A DNA stretch of 64,000 nucleotides, taken from the NCBI GenBank assembly GCA_015680685.1, contig MNCI01013753.1:138923-202922 (forward strand), read 5' to 3'. The translations under genes and the position numbers were made by a program. The notes below the pieces were generated by a model. It was not told where the DNA came from, ran no database searches, and worked only from the letters and a program-made list of their open reading frames with translations. The stretch comes from Gnetum montanum (Eukaryota; Streptophyta; Gnetopsida; Gnetales; Gnetaceae). Position 1 is the first letter of the stretch, and the number at the start of each line of letters is the position of its first letter. Below, piece by piece: positions 51,351-62,759 of this stretch.

Positions 51351-54300
51351 TCAGCCCTCCGTGCGCAGCTGCTTCTTAGCGGCTTTAATGTTCACGGCTG
51401 CATATGGGCGAGGAGGTTTGCAGTCCGACTCCCCTACGCTGTCATCTGGAAATGGAAGGTCAGCCCAGGCTAGGCCGTCAGTGGTGTCGTTGTTTTGTTC
51501 AGGGGCCTGAGACGAAGGCTGGTCATTAGCCGTTTCAATTTCTGAACCCCGTTCTTCTGCAATGTTACTGACGGTCCTGGGGGTGACCTCGTCGCCGCGT
51601 ATGATAGCCTCCCCCCCGGCATAGGGTAGGTGTATCTCCTGGTGGATGGGCGACGAGACCGCCCTCAGCTGGGCTAACCACGTTCTCCCTAAGATCAGGT
51701 TAAAGCCTGGCATCTCCTCAACGACTAGAAATGTGGCTTCTGTGGGGAACTGATTTCCCGCCACAAACTCAATACGCACCGTCCCTTTGACTTGAACCCG
51801 TGCTCCATTGAATGATTTTACGCAGGCCGTTGTCGTGGGAGTGATCTGGTCGACCAGACCCAACCTATCCACAATGGAATAGGGAATGACATTGGCGGCT
51901 GCGCCATCATCCACATGCACCCTCCGGATGCGGTACTGGCCGACCCGAATGGTGATGAACATTGGCTCTGTCGTTGCTTGACCTTTCTCCGGATCATCTT
52001 TAACAGACTCGTCCAGAAAGGTCAACGAAGTGGGCTTGGGTTGTTCAGCGTCAGAAGGAAACATAATAGCGTGTATTGCTTCCTCTTCCACTGGCAGGCT
52101 GGCGTCCACTAGTATGGACGTCAGCATGCGTACCATAGCCTCACAATGCTTTTGAGAAGTCATGAGCAGATCGTACAAGCTCAACGTTGTATTCTTTTGC
52201 TTGAGAGCTTGTTTGACCTGCGTGAATGCGTTGAGGTCCTTTTCTCGGCAGGGCGATTTCTCCCCCTTATCCTCCTCCATCCGCCCCAAGAGACGGATCT
52301 CTCGAGGTGGAGTGGTGTCAGGAGAAGGGTCGGCTTCGCTCCTCCCAAGAGAAGGGTGCTGCGTTTCTGTACCTTTACCATGCTTCTGGGGCATAGCCAT
52401 GGGTACAGAGGCCAGGGGCCTAGGCTTCGGGAAGCCGAGCGTAGGGTTGCCTTCAGTGCCTTCCTTCTTCTGTTTAGGAGGCGATGTTTGTTGGTGCTGT
52501 TTTGAGGTCTGCCCCTGCGTGAGAAGGGCAGCCTGTGGTCGAGGCGCCCTAATAATGAAGGGCGCCCTTGGCGTGGGCGCAGACGAAGCTGCGGCTTGAG
52601 AGGGAGCGGATGACTGAGACCGCGCTTGAGAAGGCGCCCGTATGATGAACGGCGGCCGAGAGATCCCTCCCGCTGCCGAGGAAGCGGTTGCCCCCCCTTG
52701 TGAGCTGGCGGGCACACGCAAAACAAAAGGCTGCTTTGGTGGCCCTTTACGCTCCCCGTCCGTACTCACCACAGTGATTGTAAAAGGATCGTAAGTTGCG
52801 TTTAACGGATCCTTATAGACATGTAATGTCTGGTTTTCTGGGCGAGTTGGGTTACTGCTGTCTAACTTCAGATGACCTTCGTTGATCATGCGTTGAATAT
52901 CGTCTTTCAACGCCCAACAGTAATCCGTGTCGTGACCACACATCTGATGGTAGTCACAAAAGCGATCCAGCCGGAAAGATCTCGGAACTGCGGGCTCATT
53001 AGGCAACGCTAAGGAAGGATCCCTCGACAATTCACAGTGCCGTCTATGACGCTTCAGGGCTTCCTCAGACACTTTCTTGGGTTGAATGTGTCCTGTTGCC
53101 AAGAGCTGTTTAAGCAGTTCAAAGTGTTTCACCGGAAGAGCTGCATATTTTGAACGGTCTTTACGCTCAAAATTCGGCTTTGGCTGGGGGGGCTGTTCAG
53201 GGGCAGCCATGGGCTGGCTAGTGGTAGCACTGGTTGTGGTCTCAGGCGGTGCTGTCACTGGGGCCTTCTTGCCCTTGTTTTTGGCGTTCTCGGTCAATGC
53301 CGCTACAGTGGTTGTTGGTGGCTTACCTTTGTCCTTGGCCTTGCTGTGCATATTTCTGTAAGCAATGTACGCTGGGTCTTTGCTAGCTTCCGCAGCATCT
53401 TGGATGCTCCGGACTTGGGCAAAGGCCTGGCATATGTCTCCAGGGGCAAGGTAATACAGCTTAGACTTAATAAAGTCGTTGACCGCTCCCTTGAATATAG
53501 CCAGCAGATGGGAGTTCGCGATCGGGTCGCGGATCTCATTCAAGGTAGCGTTCCAACGCTGTATAAACTTTTGGACCGGTTCGAGCGGGTCTTGTTTCAC
53601 CCCCATGAGCTGCTCCAACGTGACTTCCGGTTTCATGTTGTATCTGAACCGGGTCACGAATTGGGTCAGGAGCTCTTCCAATGTTGTTATGGAAGAGCGC
53701 GGGAGGGCTCGGTACCAGTCTAAAGCCTTCCCTGTTAACGACATTGCAAAAACTCTGACGAGAGTGTGTGGCCATGATTGCAACAACAAGGATTCAGACC
53801 TAAAGGTAGCCAAATGTGTATTGGGATCCCCCTCCCCATCATACTTAGTAAACTGTGGGAGGGACATCCCCGGAGGTAACGACAACGCGGGGACCGCCGG
53901 GTTAATTGGATCATCCTGATAGAAATCCGTGATCTGAATGGTGTCAGATCCGGCGGTCTTGAGGCGTCGAACCTCCTCAGTAAGTGTCTGGATAAGCCGG
54001 AAGGCTTGATCCAGACCTGGCAACGGCTGCGGCTGTGCAGCAGGCGGAGGGACTGGTTGGACAGCCCTTGGCCACTGAGATGCCGGGGGCGGTTGGGCAA
54101 TAGCTGGTGGGGCAGGGATTCCCATAGTTTGAGGGGCCTGCGAAGGCCACCACCCACCGACCTGTGATGTGGGGTTGGCCGTAGCCTGCTGCTGAGCGTA
54201 ATGGTAAGTGTAACGAGGATGCACCCGTGAAAATTGCGCCGCTGGTGCCGGCGGGGGTTGTACAGTGTACGCTGGCTGGGTTTGCCGGCCTATCACTGGG

Positions 54301-55145
54301 TTGACCCAATGACTCACCGCCGGGTTCTGACCAAGAGTTTACGGCGGCACGGTCGCAGCATGCTGTTGAGTTGGTGGAGGCAGGAACATCTCGGGACGAC
54401 TCGAAGGTGTAACATGAGTCTGTACGTAGGGAATGAAATGAGGAATGGTGGCCGTCGGTCCGGCCGCCGGAATGTTCAATGTCTGTTGCAATGGAAATGT
54501 TCCCGCGTCATACTGCAGTTGCATCCCAGAGGGCTGCTCATTTACCTGGTGCGATCCAGACGGCTGCGCGTCGGCCTGAGGGAGGACAGGCATGTGCATC
54601 TGCATGGTCATGGCCGAGTCCATAGAAGCCATCTCTCCATTGAAAGGGAACGACGGATTTGCGTATGTCTGAGGAGACAGAGTATGGAATGAATGCTCGG
54701 ACATGGCCGCGAATTCGTCCTCTGCCTCTACTGCCTCCTCACGCTCGGGCTCTAGCGTAGGCTGCGGGGCTTGACCTCTAGCCATGATCAGCTGAGAAAT
54801 CAGCTCGTTCTGGTGCTCAGTCAAGGGGATTATATCATAAGCGGTGGGCTTGAAATCATAACCTCCTCGGTGGAGCACCTCGAAGTTGCGCTTTGCCTCA
54901 AGCTCGGCTCGGCTGAGAGCCAACCTCGCCTGAATCTTGACGCAAATGAAGTTATATTCCTCAGGGGTTATGACCGTGAATACGGGATCCTTCCCCTGAA
55001 GCCTCAATGAATGGCACAGGGGTCCTTGAGGACCGGTTGTAGCAATAGCTGGCCCCGTGGCCACCATCGGGTTCACGGGCGCAACGCCCGGCTCTACGGT
55101 GACCATGGCGGTTGTGGCTGTCGCGTTAACGTAGTATGAATCCAT
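51351..55145 (-). pseudogene. Tat-B gag-protease polyprotein (one in-frame stop)
   Basis: The frame starts at ATG 55,145 (MDSYYVNATATTAM) and is open to 51,351 except for one TAA (54,339-54,341). The order is: an N-terminal block (EEYNFICVKIQARL), a Pro/Gln-rich linker, the gag core (FTKYDGEGDPNTHLATF, LTQFVTRFRYNMKPEV, AIFKGAVNDFIKSKLYY), a zinc-knuckle-like CDYHQMCGHDTDYC with WALKDDI (about 52,905-52,965), further Pro/Ala-rich linkers, and protease with VHVDDGAAANVIPY (about 51,885-51,925) and LILGRTWLAQL. It would give capsid proteins and the processing protease. The protease active site looks intact. Confidence 0.93.
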
Positions 55146-55364
55146 GGATCAACGATGAAACGTGGCAAAAAATCGGATTTGACAAAGAGAAAAGTTGATA
55201 AACAGCACAAAAGGCTTTCTACCCCGCCGGATTTCAAAGAAATCGTCTTTGTGACCGATCGAATACCACAAGATGACCTTAGACCTCCTTAGAGGTATTA
55301 CGTCTACGGCCTAGGGTATAGATCGCTAACAGGGATACCCGAAATATTCGGATCGGAGCCTGAA

Positions 55365-55383
55365 GGCCCTCCTTCTAGCGCCA
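55365..55383 (-). other. Primer-binding site of Tat-B
   Basis: On - the sequence TGGCGCTAGAAGGAGGGCC begins six bases after the LTR end. TGG is complementary to a tRNA CCA end. The specific tRNA is not determined here. Confidence 0.85.
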
Positions 55384-55389
55384 GAAAAC

Positions 55390-57053
55390 TGTAACGACGG
55401 AAAACGTCGGCAGCTGGAAATACCGACCGAGATTCCGCGTACACAGTTTTTACCACGGATCCGCGCGAGGGCTAAGCTGGAAAACGAATCCGCGGTGCCC
55501 TGAACGGTCTTGTCGATCAGACAGGGACTTACGAGCCAGTAAAACAATGATAATTGTAGATTGATCGCAAAAACGGTGGGATAACGATGTATGTGGACCA
55601 CCGCGAAGAAAACGCCGAAATGCCGAAAAGATGCGAATCGGGAACAAAAAAATCGTGTAATTTACGAAGATCAAAGATCTATGTTCCAAGGCCAAATGAC
55701 ATACGTGATTGGATGTATACAATGTTACAATGGGAGAAAATTCCCAACAAACTGAGTACAAAGATGAGCACAAAACAGCAAGAAAACGGTCTGGACAGAA
55801 AACCGGATCTACCTTTTTGACCAAGGCTTAGGTGCAGAAATGGTCAAGCAATTTCCGTTCTGCTTCTCGGCTTCAGATAGATCTACTGCCAGGAGCTCGT
55901 GCGTGCTGTGTTCTGTTGCTGCTGAAGGATGATGTCTGCGGCCAAGAGGTTGCTCTTGTTTCTCTGTTTCAGGGCGATAAGTTTCCCTTGCTCAGAAAAT
56001 GCTCTTGTCCTCTTGGTCTCTGTCAAACGTGCCAAGTGTTCTGTTCACTGCTGATTTTTTTTGTTGCCGCTGCTTCTGTTGCTGTTTTTCCCCCTTTTTT
56101 TTTTGTTTGTTGTTAACCAGAGTATTTATAGTCCGTGACACGCGCGCCTCTGATGATGTGGGCCCGAATGTCGCGGATTTTGTAGACCTGCTCCTTTTAA
56201 GTCGAACTGCGACTACGCACAACATGCTCGTTTGCGTGTGGTGCGTGTGTGAGCAGGCCCGTGATAAACCTGTCTCGGCTGCGTTTGCGATCATTCGCTT
56301 TGCGTTGCGTGTATGAGTGCAAGCTTGATACAACTACGCGCTCAGGCTAGTTTTACGCTTATCACGCGACTGTGCGTGACGCAGTGTAAGTAAACGCGCA
56401 TTCGCATTCTGTCCTACGCACGAATACGCATCACTGCGTAAGGTGCGTAAAGATGAATAATCAAGCGCTGCGCGAGACCATGTGCTGACCCGTCATGTCT
56501 CTCTGGATTTTCCCTTAACTGCCCTGGAGCTTATTACGCACATCACGCTGCCGTTCGTGATGGAGCGTAAACCTGTCCTTGGACAAGTTCGGGGTGTCTT
56601 CACTGTTTTGGAGCTTTATTACGCTCATCACGCTGCCGTGCGTGATGGAGCGTAAACCTGTCCTTGGACAAGTTCGGGGTGTCTTCACTGTTTTGGAGCT
56701 TTATTACGCTCATCACGCTGCCATGCGTGATGGAGCGTAAACTCGTCCTTAGGGAAGTTTGACTGTCTCCGGAGCTTATTACGCTCACCACGCTGCCGTG
56801 CGTTATGGAGCGTAAACTTGTCCTTGAACAACTTTAAGTGTCTTCGGAGCTTATTACGCTCACCACGCTGCTGCGCGTGATGGGGCGTAAACTTGTCCTT
56901 AGACAAACTTGAGTGTCTTTGGAGCTTTATTACGCTCATCACGCTGCCATGCGTGATGGAGCGTAAACTCGTCCTTAGACAAATTTGAGGCGCACTCCAG
57001 CTCGAACTACGAATCTTCGCCTGAGGCCGACCCGTAATTTTCACGGTGTTTCA
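55390..57053 (-). repeat. 5' LTR of Tat-B (1,664 bp)
   Basis: On + it runs TGTAACGACGG to CACGGTGTTTCA and pairs with 39,451-41,126. The TATA box (TATAAATA on -) is at 56,123-56,130. Outside the U3 array only scattered single-base differences separate the two LTRs, so the insertion is much younger than Tat-A. Confidence 0.94.
56526..56998 (-). repeat. U3 hairpin array of Tat-B 5' LTR, six monomers
   Basis: It has the same monomer as 40,589-41,069. Here two monomers share the CAAGTTCGGGGTG linker and none carries the GGCGCTTTTGC linker found three times (twice complete) in the other LTR. The monomer number is equal but the composition differs. Confidence 0.85.
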
Positions 57054-57058
57054 GGTAA
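57054..57058. repeat. Target-site duplication GGTAA, right copy (Tat-B)
   Basis: GGTAA follows the LTR end and matches 39,446-39,450. Removing Tat-B and one copy joins the Ath-C LTR seamlessly. Confidence 0.93.
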
Positions 57059-57412
57059 CCCCAATAGTAGTTGCATGAAGTCTAAGGCATGTGTTAACGA
57101 TTAGGCATGGATACTCATCGCACATAGGCTAGTTTAGATTTTACTTTCCATTGCCAATTAGTTTAATTAATCACTCTCTTTACTATCATTAGGAGTAGCA
57201 TAGGGCTAGATAACATTAACCATCATATGCCTCACTTTGAACTAAACCATACATGACAAGACTACCACTAGTCTAAGTGGGAGGACAATGAACTGTGATC
57301 AAGGCATAATGATTTAGATACACAACTAGTCCCATCCATGGAATTTGACTAGATCATGCATGAACACTTGTGATTCGTATGGTTGGGCGTAGGGGTACCT
57401 TGCTGCTCATCA
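57059..57412 (+). repeat. 3' LTR of Ath-C, second piece
   Basis: It continues CCCCAATAGTAGTTG through GATTAGGCATGG and GTAGGGGTACC to GCTGCTCATCA. This mirrors 31,441-31,794 of the 5' LTR. It ends at 57,412, followed by the TCTTG duplication (57,413-57,417). Confidence 0.92.
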
Positions 57413-57417
57413 TCTTG
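57413..57417. repeat. Target-site duplication TCTTG, right copy (Ath-C)
   Basis: It matches 30,900-30,904, separated by Ath-C and the nested Tat-B. Confidence 0.88.
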
Positions 57418-58574
57418 GAATTGGTAATTTTTGCTGCTAACATTGATGTTGGGATTTCTAATGAGATGATCCCAAATAGCACTCAGCATGACCTAGACTT
57501 TATCCCTAGTGATTAAGTATTCTAATAGTATTACTTACTTGCATTCAACTATTCCCCTTAGCTTATTTTCAAGTAGTGTAATGCTTAACTATCACTTAGC
57601 ACATGTGACTTTATAGTTATGTTGTGTCGTGGGTGTCATAAGAGCTTATGCTTTCTACATGTCCATTAACTTATGAACTTCAAAAGTCTAAGGAGAATCA
57701 AATCTATGTCCTGACATGGTATTAAAGAGAGTCTCTTCTACATACTTAGAAAAGAAACAAGGATCAAGTGTGAACAGGGGAAAAAAGAAAACTACATAAA
57801 AATAGCCAAAATAAGAGAAATTCTAAGCAATAGAAAGAACCTATAAGATGCTAGTTGAGGAGTTTGAAATGCTAGAAAACCTATTGGTCCTCCTAACATT
57901 AAAATTATTTCTACAAAAAATATTCTTCACACTTGTACAATGACACCTCCATGAATTAAGTATCAAAATATTTAGTGTGTGATCATAAATAACTTCAAAT
58001 CAATGTAATACTTGATATATCAATGATCATGAAACAAAGGGGCATGAAAAATATAATTAAATATGAACTTATCCTACCACACATGAACTAGAAATGAGAA
58101 GGGAATAATAAAAAAAGTAAGGTTTTAATGCTAAAAACAAGTGAAAATCATTGAAAAAATGACTAAGTATAAACTACCAAAAAATAAATGAAGTATGGAA
58201 TAAACTAAGTATAAAATCTAAGTAAAAGAGCATAAAATATTAGAATATTGAGACTATGATATGGGGGAACAAATCCTAGATCCCTTTTTAAACAATACAA
58301 TTCTTTATCAATGAGTACCAAGGTGGTTGCCTCCTATGGAGGGCCAAAGAGATAAGTGATAGATGAAAAATGCTAGTGAATTAAAATTAATAATAAGATC
58401 TCAAATCTTAAGTAAAATATGGATTGGGGAATGGAAATAAACCTATGAAGGGTTAAGATATGGATGGAGAAGTTGTAGGCATGATTTAGATTCAATTTTG
58501 AGTCAAAACAAAGTTGTTTTGCTTAAGGATCTCATCATTGATACTAGAGCTAATCAACTTCTAACTTAGGAATG

Positions 58575-58790
58575 TGTTATGAAAGCCTAAGAATTCTATA
58601 TTTGGAGGTGACATTGAAGGTATAGAAGATGACTGCGAAGCATGTAGATGTTGCATTAATGTTGGAGATAAAAAAATTATAACTCTAAAATGTCTTGTGG
58701 AAGCCTAAAAATTCTATCTTTGGAAGTGACCTTGACGTCTAAAAGAGGATTGCAGAGTATGCAAATGCTGCAATGGTGGTAGAAACTCAT
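58575..58790 (+). repeat. Imperfect tandem duplication, two units of about 105-110 bp
   Basis: Both units read GAAAGCCTAAGAATTCTAT or GGAAGCCTAAAAATTCTAT. They then share TTTGGA(G/A)GTGAC, TTGA, GATTGC or GACTGC, GC(A/-)TGTAGATGTTGCA or a variant. It is moderately diverged and no function is suggested. Confidence 0.6.
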
Positions 58791-59294
58791 GCTCTTTATT
58801 TTTTGAAATGTAACAATTTTTCTCAAATATCAAGAAATTGGTCTTAAATTTGTATTTTAAAGTTTCATTTATAAGCTAAATGTTGTAAATTTCAACTCAG
58901 GATTACTAATATCAAACTTGAAGTTAAGTATAGTTCATCTAAAGTTGATCTTGAGTTTGAAAATGATATGTTTGACCTTTGACTTTGGATAGTTTGGTAA
59001 CCTATCAAGGTGATGTAGACACTCATGCTAATGTGACCATGAGCATCATTAACTCTTAGATGAATTTTCATAGTTTTGCCCATGCACTGGTTCTAAGCCC
59101 TCAAGATCTTATTTACTACTTGATGTCAAATGATGTCGAGATGATGTTTGGAAAGACGAGAGGCTAGGAGATGAGTCAAATGCTACCTACAAAGATCAAT
59201 AATGATATTTTATAAGTTTTAAGAATGATGACATTGATGCTGACACAACAAGCATGTTGATTAGTGTGGTTATCTAAAATGGAAATAATGCCAG

Positions 59295-59316
59295 AGCCAT
59301 GCTAATAAGCATGGCT
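59295..59316. repeat. Perfect 9-bp hairpin
   Basis: AGCCATGCT-AATA-AGCATGGCT is a perfect inverted repeat with a 4-nt loop. A half copy (AGCATGGCT) occurs again at about 59,379. Confidence 0.7.
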
Positions 59317-61660
59317 CCTGTGTGGGTAAACCACAAAAACCCACCAATACCTCCTCATCCACGCTAGAGCAACATTGCCTAGCATGGCTTGGGTGGGAAT
59401 TGCAACCTTACCCCCCCATCCTCCCCCATGCTGGTCTAACTCAACCTTACTTCTAATTTACCCAAATCATGTTCTTAGTATTATCTTGGCAAAAATAAAT
59501 AATATATTTTAATACATAGCATATAATTTGAATTATTAAAACTAATAGCAACTAATCTAATAATCTAGATAACAAAAATAATGATGATAAACCTATGGAG
59601 AAGCTTAGGATGAGCACTGTGAAAAATTTGACCATTATACCTAATTTGGATTTTTGAGTTCCTAAGGCCCCAAACTAATGTCAAAGGCTATCGAGAAAAA
59701 GTTGAGGATCCCAAGAGATGTGCAGATGTTGTAGAATTCTCATTTGAAGGATAACATGTAGTTTGGTAATGCTAACACTGACATCTACATTAGCGTCAAC
59801 TAGGGAGTTCAAAAAATTTTCAATGATTTTCTAGTTTAAAAATTCTGACTTCTAAGATGCTAAACCTAGTCCCAAAATGAGTTGAAATGATGATTTTGAA
59901 ACATCTAGAGGTTTATAAACCTATGAAATGCTCTGCACTAGATGTGTGAAGTGACTCAAAGCTATTGCGGCAAGTCATGTATGTTTCAATGCTCTAGTAT
60001 TAGAAAAATGTTAATTTTCTAAGTCCCAAAAGAACCTACCAAAAACTACCATTGATGAATTGTCCAAACCTTAGGAACCCATGATGGATGTTGAAATGTA
60101 GTTTTGATGAGGTTTAAAGGTGCCAAAACATGGTGTCTTGGTGTTGACATTAGCATCAACATTAATGTCATCCATACTTTGAAAAATTATTAATATTTTT
60201 TTGAATTTTCTCGAAGTTGCTGGAATTAAAGTTAAGATGCTGGGATATGATCTTGAATGGTCCCTAGAGGCTCCCAATGGTCGAAAATGTATCTTATGAA
60301 GCTTTTAAGGAATTTTATCTTATGGTATGAAGGGAGGATTAATTTAAAATTTGTGTCCCCTCTAACACTAAGAAAAATTTTTATTCTAGAGTTTTCCTAA
60401 GATCACAAAGAATGAAGTCCATTAACTAGCTTATGAATTCAAATTATTCCTCAAGACCTTTGGGAGTTAAGAATGTGCCTTACAATGATGTCTTTATATA
60501 TTTTGATTCTTAAAATCATATGGAATGATCATCAAAATCATACTTAGTCTCGATCTATAGTGAACTAAAAAAGCAGGTACAATAGAAGAACCAAGAAGGT
60601 ACAAACATAGTATGGTATCAAGGGAATTTGTTGATTCTTTGGAATTTCATCCTAGGTTCTACTAGCTCCACATTGATGTATTGAAAGTCAAGTTTTATTA
60701 TCTTGGAAAACATCATTCTTAAATAATTATGTCTCTTGGGTTTCCAATCAACTATAGAAATACAAAGAAAATATCCAAACACAAGAATAGAAAGGCCTCC
60801 ACTCAAGAAACAAAACACTAATGTTTCTATGAATCTCAAAAATCTAATGTATCTACAACCAATCAAAAACTAGTGTATCTATGAGCATACAATTTTCAAG
60901 AGTATTTTTATAGAGAGAAGACCTTTTTCATTAGTTATTTTATTCTTTTGACATTTCTTTTCTTGCTCATTGTTAAGACATTTATCTTGTAATCTCAAAC
61001 TAATGTATCTATGACATATTTGCTTATTGGTACCTCACATGTGTGAGTTACTAAGAAGGGCCACATAAGAAAGGAATTTGACCTATGTCTAAGGGTAGGC
61101 CTCAATAAAAGGTAATAAAATAATTAATTAATTCATATAATTTTTTTGCTGAACCACCACTACAAAGACATGTGACCCATATCTAATGATAGGCTATTTC
61201 CAAGAATTTCATGGTTCCTTGGACTAGTCCCACTATGTAACTAGAAAGGCATATAACCCATGTCTGAAGGTACCTCTTTGATGGAACTAACATTAGCTAT
61301 GAGGCTAGAAATATGTATGACCTATGTCTGAATGGTCTCCTCTAGTTAATGTCAAGAGGTAAAAACTTCATAATGTTGATTAATTCATTACTTTCATAAA
61401 TTTCTAATATTATATGTAATATACCTCTTAATTATCTATTAAATTCTATAAATAAGTAATAGAAATGCTATGAAACATAAAGGATCTAGATTTAATCTTG
61501 ATTTACTAAATCATGTAAAATGTGTAAAACCTCTACCCATAAATGACTACCACTGATTGAGAAGCCTAGATTGTTTCACTAATGATCATGAAGAGGATCA
61601 TTTAGGATCCAACTTAGTAGATGTTTCTTGTAGTACTTAGGAAGGTTGGATATGGGGGTT

Positions 61661-62512
61661 TGATGAGTAGTGAGTACCCATACACCCAACCATATGAATA
61701 ACTAAGTGTTCATGTGTAATCCGGTTGAATTCCATGGACTTATAGCCTTCTAAGTACATTGGTCTCTAGGAAATGAAACTAATCGTTGTATTCCCAATTA
61801 CACTTGTGAAATGCAAAGGTATGGTTAAGTGCAACTAAGGCATATGGTTTTTATCATTTTTTATGTTTTGTGTTTTAAGTTTCTTAAGGATGAGAATAAT
61901 GTATAAAATAAAATAATTAAATTGCTAATTTAATCTAACTACCTACACCTAACTAATCCTAACATAAGCATTTGTTCCCACTTGCCATACACATCCTGAA
62001 CACGTTTAATGCTACTAGGTTATCAAATGTTAAGTGTTACTTGGATTACCAAGCACCAAGCATATGCTCAAATTGGTCGTACTTATGTGCTTAATTATCA
62101 CTATTTTCTCTAACTTAATTTAGCTTAATTTAACTTAATTACTTAAAACATTAAAGGAAATTACATAAACCATTAAATGCATAAATAAACAATTAATCAA
62201 TTTCAAAGTGCTATAACATTTATGAGAAAGCTCATCTTTATTGCTACACACACTATCGTGCTTAGGTACAACATTGCTTGAATAAAGACCCATACACTCT
62301 TTGACTCCTATTATGGGCACTTAGAAAAATATTCTAACTTTCAAATGACAAAACTACAAGAGATCTGCTACAACTATGACAAAGATGCCATAAGCACTAT
62401 GGGTGAGCATGTATTTATAGGCAACAACATACACTATGTCGACGAGTGACATCAACTTATTAAATTATGCATCAATGTGGCCTAGTCGACACAACAAATT
62501 TATGATTCATCA
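61661..62512 (-). repeat. 3' LTR of Ath-G (852 bp)
   Basis: On - it runs TGATGAATCATAAATTTG to CTACTCATCA. Family landmarks are the TATA box (TATAAATA on -, 62,412-62,419), an ATGGTTGGGTGTATGGGTAC-like end block near 61,680-61,700 and the shared termini. Two GTCGAC dyads lie just upstream of the TATA box (about 62,438 and 62,485). The partner LTR would be beyond 64,000. Confidence 0.85.
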
Positions 62513-62521
62513 TACCCCTAT
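62513..62521 (-). other. Polypurine tract of Ath-G
   Basis: On - the sequence CATAGGGGTA abuts TGATGAATC. It is preceded by GAGTTTTCATTCAGT as in Ath-C and Ath-D. Confidence 0.72.
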
Positions 62522-62759
62522 GACTGAATGAAAACTCATCCTTAAGTTCTTTAAACATTTGGGAAGCTATGGAATTATTGACTAATGATAGACATATGAC
62601 AAAGGCAAATAAACACCAAGTGTCCGAGTATACAGATATACAATCATTACAAAATGTTTTGGTGTTCAAGACTAAAAAATTGAACACCAAGACAAAATTG
62701 ACAAACACAATCCATTTCATGGTGTGAAGACAATGAAGAAGATTAAATGATCCTAAATG

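Larger units (their letters stand above)
39451..57053 (-). mobile_element. Tat-B: complete Tat-lineage LTR retrotransposon (17.6 kb), best preserved copy
   Basis: On - the order is 5' LTR (57,053-55,390), PBS, gag-PR, hairpin array, antisense multi-exon gene (on +), RT, two RNases H, integrase, hairpin array, polypurine tract and 3' LTR (41,126-39,451). The target duplication is GGTAA. It is GC-richer than its surroundings and has few lesions: one stop in gag-PR, three stops and one frame shift in pol, two stops and one ambiguous base in the antisense gene. It looks like the youngest insertion in the window and is nested in the 3' LTR of Ath-C. Confidence 0.95.
30905..57412 (+). mobile_element. 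Ath-C: pol-less Athila-like element, interrupted by Tat-B
   Basis: A 5' LTR (30,905-31,794) and a split 3' LTR (38,939-39,450 plus 57,059-57,412) flank an interior of about 7.1 kb. It has a PBS, a gag relic, a T-rich spacer and a 3' coiled-coil reading frame, but no recognisable PR, RT, RNase H or INT. A TCTTG duplication flanks the whole, proving that Tat-B entered after Ath-C. Without Tat-B it is about 8.9 kb. It was probably mobilised in trans by an autonomous relative such as Ath-E. Confidence 0.88.
57418..61660. other. AT-rich unassigned interval
   Basis: No gene, LTR pair or convincing coding frame is recognised. The first ~150 bp may be a continuation of the Tat-F gag on -, because Ath-C sits between it and the Tat-F portion at 29,929-30,904; the match is weak. 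Words such as TGACATTGATGCTGAC and CATTAGCATCAACATTAATG recur around 59,230, 59,780 and 60,150, suggesting a degraded dispersed or tandem repeat. TGGTATTAAAGAG (57,717) and TGGTATCAAGGG (60,610) resemble initiator-tRNA primer sites but lack supporting LTR ends. Confidence 0.45.

Noticed and set aside
52181-52726. A 181-codon - strand frame and overlapping + frames within Tat-B gag-PR
   Set aside because: They are alternative-frame shadows of the GC-rich, Pro/Ala-rich linker of the long gag-PR frame.
57700-57730. Possible Copia-type primer-binding site TGGTATTAAAGAG (also TGGTATCAAGGG near 60,610)
   Set aside because: Only part of the initiator-tRNA complement matches, and no LTR pair, Copia gag or pol was found nearby.
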